Position numbers and translations under genes: made by a program
Assembly: GCA_947258835.1 (NCBI GenBank)
Contig: CAMYJY010000002.1
Coordinates: forward strand, 10,692 to 64,162
Reading direction: 5' to 3'
DNA length: 53,471 nt
Source: an uncultured Pirellulales bacterium
GTDB lineage: Bacteria; Planctomycetota; Planctomycetia; Pirellulales; Lacipirellulaceae
Shown: positions 50,067-53,471 of the stretch, piece after piece
How the letters are laid out: the number at the start of each line of letters is the position of its first letter
How positions within the stretch are numbered: the first letter of the stretch is position 1
Notes under the pieces: generated by a model
Seen by the model: the letters and a program-made list of their open reading frames with translations, nothing else
What the model was told of the DNA's origin: nothing
Databases searched by the model: none

Positions 50067-51407
50067 CTAGTCGGAAACGCGGGCGACAACCACGGCTGCA
50101 GCTTGGGCCTGCGGCGTGATACTGAGCTTCAAGAAGCTGTCGCCCGGTGCTGTCGCGGTGTTCACCGCCAGGGGGGGGGCGGCCGGGTCGGGAGTTGTGT
50201 AGTTGAGTGTCCGGAACAATGCACCCGCTTGCAGTGACTTCAGGCTAGCCACGAATTCAACCATCCCACTACCCGCGCCCAGATTGCCGAAGTAGCTCTT
50301 GGCGGCCACCAAGGGAATTGTCTGGCTGTGTTCGCCCAGCACCTGCTGCAAGGCGGCTGCTTCCGCCCGGTCGCTGGCGGGGGTGCCCAGTCCATGGGCG
50401 TTGATATGGCCCAACCGGGAAGGGCACAGGCCAGATTCCGTTAGCGCCCGCCCTGCGGCCACGGTGAGAGCTGTCGTGGGTTGTCGTTGCCCCTGGGCGT
50501 CCGTGACAGAGGAACTGCCCGTTCCCAGCACCTCGCCATAGATGGTGGCGCCCCGCTGTCTGGCGGATTCCAATTCCTCAAGGAGGATGGCCCCGGCACC
50601 CTCGCCCACGACCATGCCGGTGCGCGCTGCATCAAAAGGCCGAGAGGCTTCAGCCGGGGGCAGGTGGGCCGCGGCCAGCTGCTCTTGCTGGATGGCGTGC
50701 AGGGTTTTGAAAGGATGGATCCTGGTTCCCGTGGCACCTGCGAGCATGCGATCGGCATGGCCTCGCTCGATCGATTGCGCTGCCTCGCGGATCGCCATCA
50801 GCCCTGAAACTTCACGGAGCGTGAGCGAATTATTGGGCCCCCGGAGGTCATTCAAGATGGCGATATGGCTGCCCGGCATGTTGGGCAGGAACTTGAGCAT
50901 CCACAGGGGATTCATTTCGCGCAGGCCATCGGTTCCCCAGCGGGGGTAATCTAGTTTTCCCGAGTTGGCATCGCAGGTGACCATGCCGTCGATGAAGTCC
51001 GCGGGTGGACTGAGCATGTAGTCGCTACCAAAAACGACTCCCGAGCGGTCGGGTTCCAGGGGTTGTTCACCAAAACCGGCATCGGCCACCGCATGCTGGG
51101 CAGCGGCCACGGCCATCATGGTTTCGCGGCACATCACCTTCAAAGCCTTGCGAATGGCCTTCTTGCGCTCCTTGCCGAGGGGGCCAAAATTCTCGATTCC
51201 CCCGGTAAACGCCGTAGCCTCTCCACCGAAAACAACATGGCCCGACAGTGCCGGCAGCAGGGACAGGGAGTCCACGCCGCTGCGGCCAGCCGTCACTGCC
51301 TGCCATAGCTCGTCCACGGAATTGCCCAGCGGGCAGATAACCCCCAGCCCGGTAATGGCCACGCGACGAGAGGGAGGGTCCAGCGACGAGTATGCGGATG
51401 CGGTCAT
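50067..51407 (-). CDS. Beta-ketoacyl synthase homologue lacking the catalytic cysteine
   Basis: The 446-aa protein aligns by eye with FabF along its length: RVAITGLGVICPLGNSVDEL, RSGVVFGSD, DLRGPNNSLTLREVSGLMAI, ASRPFDAARTGMVVGEGAGA, LGHINAHGLGTPASDRAEA and AAKSYFGNLGAGSGMVEF. In FabF the motif SIATACTSG carries the nucleophile; here the gap-free match SLTLREVSG puts Glu199 at that place. H338 (INAHG) and K369 are kept, but the second active-site His (KSMTGH) is Asn374. It therefore probably cannot condense acyl chains in the ordinary way. It could be a chain-length-factor-like partner or a decarboxylase. No ACP gene is adjacent. Confidence 0.9.
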   Translation of the reverse strand: MTASAYSSLDPPSRRVAITGLGVICPLGNSVDELWQAVTAGRSGVDSLSLLPALSGHVVFGGEATAFTGGIENFGPLGKERKKAIRKALKVMCRETMMAVAAAQHAVADAGFGEQPLEPDRSGVVFGSDYMLSPPADFIDGMVTCDANSGKLDYPRWGTDGLREMNPLWMLKFLPNMPGSHIAILNDLRGPNNSLTLREVSGLMAIREAAQSIERGHADRMLAGATGTRIHPFKTLHAIQQEQLAAAHLPPAEASRPFDAARTGMVVGEGAGAILLEELESARQRGATIYGEVLGTGSSSVTDAQGQRQPTTALTVAAGRALTESGLCPSRLGHINAHGLGTPASDRAEAAALQQVLGEHSQTIPLVAAKSYFGNLGAGSGMVEFVASLKSLQAGALFRTLNYTTPDPAAPPLAVNTATAPGDSFLKLSITPQAQAAAVVVARVSD

Positions 51408-51504
51408 GGCGGCAGATCAGGGGAGTGAAGGGTCGCTACCGAATGGGACCCAAATGCCAAGGAGGGTAGGCCTATGACGAGTCTAGAGCCTGAGGCCTTG
51501 GGCC

Positions 51505-52746
51505 TCAATACCTGCCATGAAAGGTCTGATTTGTGCGTGTCGCCGCGCGGGGCAAATTTCTACCCCCAGCTGGGGCCGCCGCCACGGGGCCCTTGTGCTC
51601 GACAAACAGCAAGGCGTCGGCCCGTGGTGCTGCCGAGGACAGCGGCAGGGGGAGGGCGTCGGTGAGCAGATTGGGTTTCTTGGGGCCCGGGGTGGCCACC
51701 ACGCCGGTGCTTAAGAGGAGCACCTGATTGGTGGGCCAACGGAATCGTTCGTGGAGCTGAACCATCGTCATTTGGGGTACCTGACAGACGGCCCGTTGGT
51801 TGGGGGCGATCGGGGAGGGAACCTCCAGCTTCACGGAGAGCATCTTCTCCACTTGAGCCAGGCGTAACTTAATGACGGCATCGACTGTTTTGGTATCCAG
51901 CGATAACAGGGGGCTGAACTCCAGGTTAAAACCCTCTTCGAGTTGCCCCAGCTCGGGTTGATAGCCGGGCCAGGTTTGCTGCGTGCGGATAATGCCTTTG
52001 GTGTACGGGCGATCGCGCATGGACGAGACAACCAGGTTTTGGCCATTGCGAACCATTTGATGGGGTGGATTGTGTTCACGATAGTCCGTACGGCGGCGAA
52101 GTTCGGACATCAGCAGGGCCGCGTCCTCTTTGGCCAACATCCAGCCTTGGACACCCGGCGACTGGACCGGCAAGGCCTTCATCAAGGGCAGTGCGCGGGC
52201 GCGCCAGTTGGGATTGCGGACGGTGATGATGCGGAGGCCGAACCCTTGGTTTTCGGCCTGGCTATTGACGAACCTGTCGGTGATGTCCGCCACGACCGAT
52301 TGCATTTGCGGCGTATGGTAGACGCGCAGCTTGTGACGGTCGGCGCTCAACAGACCAACGGGTGTGCTATGCCATGCCTCATAGCCGGTCTCGCGTAAGA
52401 TCCAATCCACAATGGCTTGCTCAGGCTGGACCGCGTTTTGCGCACGCAGAGTGTAGGAGCTAATGTCGTATTCTCGCCAAACCTGGCCGTGATCGTTGGG
52501 TAAGGTCCCGCTTCCTTTGGAGACGGGGGCCCGCGTAGCGGTGGGGCGGGCAGGCAGCGGGTTGGCGGGAGGGGCGGCGGGCGCCGCGGTCGGGGCGGGC
52601 GCCAAGTTTTGGTTGCCGGTGGCTGTATTCGGAGAGGACGCGCCGGGTGGCCGCCAACCGGCAGGTCCGGGGTTGAATCCCTGCCCGCAGGCATGCGGAA
52701 GCAGCGGACAGGAAGCAAGCAACATCATCGCGATGCGGACTGGCAT
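51505..52746 (-). CDS. Secreted protein of unknown function
   Basis: Begins MPVRIAMMLLASCPLLPHAC, a signal sequence, followed by a Pro/Ala/Thr-rich linker of about 80 residues. The remainder is ordered: DISSYTLRAQNAVQPEQAIV, HKLRVYHTPQMQSVVADITD, and FNLEFSPLLSLDTKTVDAVI, which faintly recalls secretin-type beta modules. No catalytic motif is visible. I start at the ATG ending 52746 because GAGGAG is 7 nt upstream and the signal peptide begins there; the open frame extends to 52932. The product is 413 aa. It is 97 nt upstream of the ketosynthase homologue, in the same direction. Confidence 0.8.
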   Translation of the reverse strand: MPVRIAMMLLASCPLLPHACGQGFNPGPAGWRPPGASSPNTATGNQNLAPAPTAAPAAPPANPLPARPTATRAPVSKGSGTLPNDHGQVWREYDISSYTLRAQNAVQPEQAIVDWILRETGYEAWHSTPVGLLSADRHKLRVYHTPQMQSVVADITDRFVNSQAENQGFGLRIITVRNPNWRARALPLMKALPVQSPGVQGWMLAKEDAALLMSELRRRTDYREHNPPHQMVRNGQNLVVSSMRDRPYTKGIIRTQQTWPGYQPELGQLEEGFNLEFSPLLSLDTKTVDAVIKLRLAQVEKMLSVKLEVPSPIAPNQRAVCQVPQMTMVQLHERFRWPTNQVLLLSTGVVATPGPKKPNLLTDALPLPLSSAAPRADALLFVEHKGPVAAAPAGGRNLPRAATRTNQTFHGRY

Positions 52747-52927
52747 CGGGTACTCCTCGGGCAAGAGTTGGTTTTTTCCTGCGGTGCGGACCTCGGTGTG
52801 GCAGGCGACTGGCGGGAGCCTTTCCGGCAAGTGGCCTGGCCGCGGCGCCGTATCAGGGCGGGAAGTATAGAAACGCATTTTCCCAGCCACAAGAGCATCC
52901 CGGATTTTTTCCCCGGCAGCCCGACAA

Positions 52928-53039
52928 CCCAAGAGTGAGCTACCGCTCGGAAGGTATATGCCTGCCTCTGCGGGGTGCTAGCGTCAAGAATAAACCACGA
53001 AGAAAAGAAGAGCACGAAGGAATGAAACAACGAAGCGTT
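52928..53039. repeat. 112-bp direct repeat, copy 1 (family B)
   Basis: Starts CCCAAGAGTGAGCTACCGCT and ends AACAACGAAGCGTT. It differs from copy 2 at 53247-53358 by a single base (TATATG versus TATGTG). Confidence 0.95.
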
Positions 53040-53169
53040 GGGTGCCATCCTTCAATTGTGGGTGGCACCGACACTTGTCCGTGAGGGGCGTGACCAACGA
53101 GCAAGACATGGCCGGACACGTGTCGGTGTGCGCAGCACAGGAGGTAGTGGGTGTTCCACCGCTCTCCTG

Positions 53170-53240
53170 CGTCATTCCCGCGCAAGCGGGAATCTAGACA
53201 ACTTGCACTGCTACTGGATTCCCGCCTGCGCGGGAATGAC
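53170..53240. repeat. Family F palindromic repeat
   Basis: Facing arms CGTCATTCCCGCGCAAGCGG and ATTCCCGCCTGCGCGGGAAT around TCTAGACAACTTGCACTGCT. Same family as 5841-5953 and 21865-22021. Confidence 0.92.
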
Positions 53241-53246
53241 TGCCCA

Positions 53247-53358
53247 CCCAAGAGTGAGCTACCGCTCGGAAGGTATGTGCCTGCCTCTGCGGGGTGCTAG
53301 CGTCAAGAATAAACCACGAAGAAAAGAAGAGCACGAAGGAATGAAACAACGAAGCGTT
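53247..53358. repeat. 112-bp direct repeat, copy 2 (family B)
   Basis: Near-identical to 52928-53039. A third, more diverged copy is at 21742-21828. Confidence 0.95.
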
Positions 53359-53471
53359 TGCTGCCATCCGCGGGCTTGTTTGGGTGAGGGTAGCCCAGGT
53401 TGGCGAAGCCTACCTGGGCGGCCCCCGATCAAGCCGGGGGCAGGCTCTGCCGCCAGAGGTTGTCTGCAGAT

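Larger units (their letters stand above)
52747..53471. other. 725-bp repeat-filled right end of the window
   Basis: Contains two 112-bp direct repeats (52928-53039 and 53247-53358) bracketing a family F palindrome (53170-53240). Minus-strand open frames across it are repeat-derived. No gene supported. Confidence 0.75.

Overview
The window looks like a chromosomal stretch from a planctomycete-type bacterium (phylum Planctomycetota, perhaps a Pirellula/Blastopirellula relative). This assignment is an inference. It rests on GC-rich DNA, lipid A genes (lpxB, lpxK), an insertion-bearing CysS and CysC, a small lysine-rich protein with a conserved CERDYSEQEVEFM core, an inactive-looking endonuclease III fold carrying a histone H1-like tail, and DUF1573, DUF4416 and DUF4175-like proteins. 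No rRNA, tRNA, CRISPR array, prophage or intact transposase was seen. Most genes are housekeeping.

Layout. 1-5 kb: a minus-strand chain ispF > cysS > ruvC with 4-nt stop/start overlaps, a membrane protein, and metK. 5-8 kb (plus): a CYTH-domain protein, lpxB and a site-2-type protease. 8.7-12.2 kb: a giant low-complexity membrane protein. 12.5-17 kb: lpxK, a BON-like protein, cysC and glycogen phosphorylase. 17.5-21.4 kb: metF, a Ser/Thr kinase, and a membrane protein convergently overlapping it, next to a TPR lipoprotein. 22.2-35 kb: a long minus-strand run of YhaM-like nuclease, RNase R, a membrane protein, gcvT, gcvH, gcvPA, gcvPB, a lipoate ligase-like protein and an FHA protein. This places the whole glycine cleavage system beside its probable lipoylation enzyme. 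35.3-40.8 kb (plus): archaeal-type proS, DUF4416, DUF1573 and a UshA-like/tetraheme cytochrome fusion. 40.8-42.6 kb: divergent mtnA and a class II aldolase, a candidate methylthioadenosine/5'-deoxyadenosine salvage shunt. 42.6-49.6 kb: nusA, infB, rbfA, the endonuclease III/H1-like fusion and yebC. 50-52.7 kb: a ketosynthase homologue lacking the catalytic cysteine and a secreted protein.

The most unusual feature is a set of small dispersed repeats, at least seven families. They fill almost every long intergenic gap and also lie in frame inside conserved genes: lpxB, the class II aldolase, gcvPB, and two membrane proteins. Elsewhere a repeat supplies the start codon of the lipoate ligase gene, the stop codon of gcvPA, or an upstream reading frame for the YhaM-like gene. 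This resembles the Rickettsia palindromic elements that add peptides to proteins, but the families here are different. It is the best candidate for something undescribed. All comparisons were made by eye, without alignment software or database searches.
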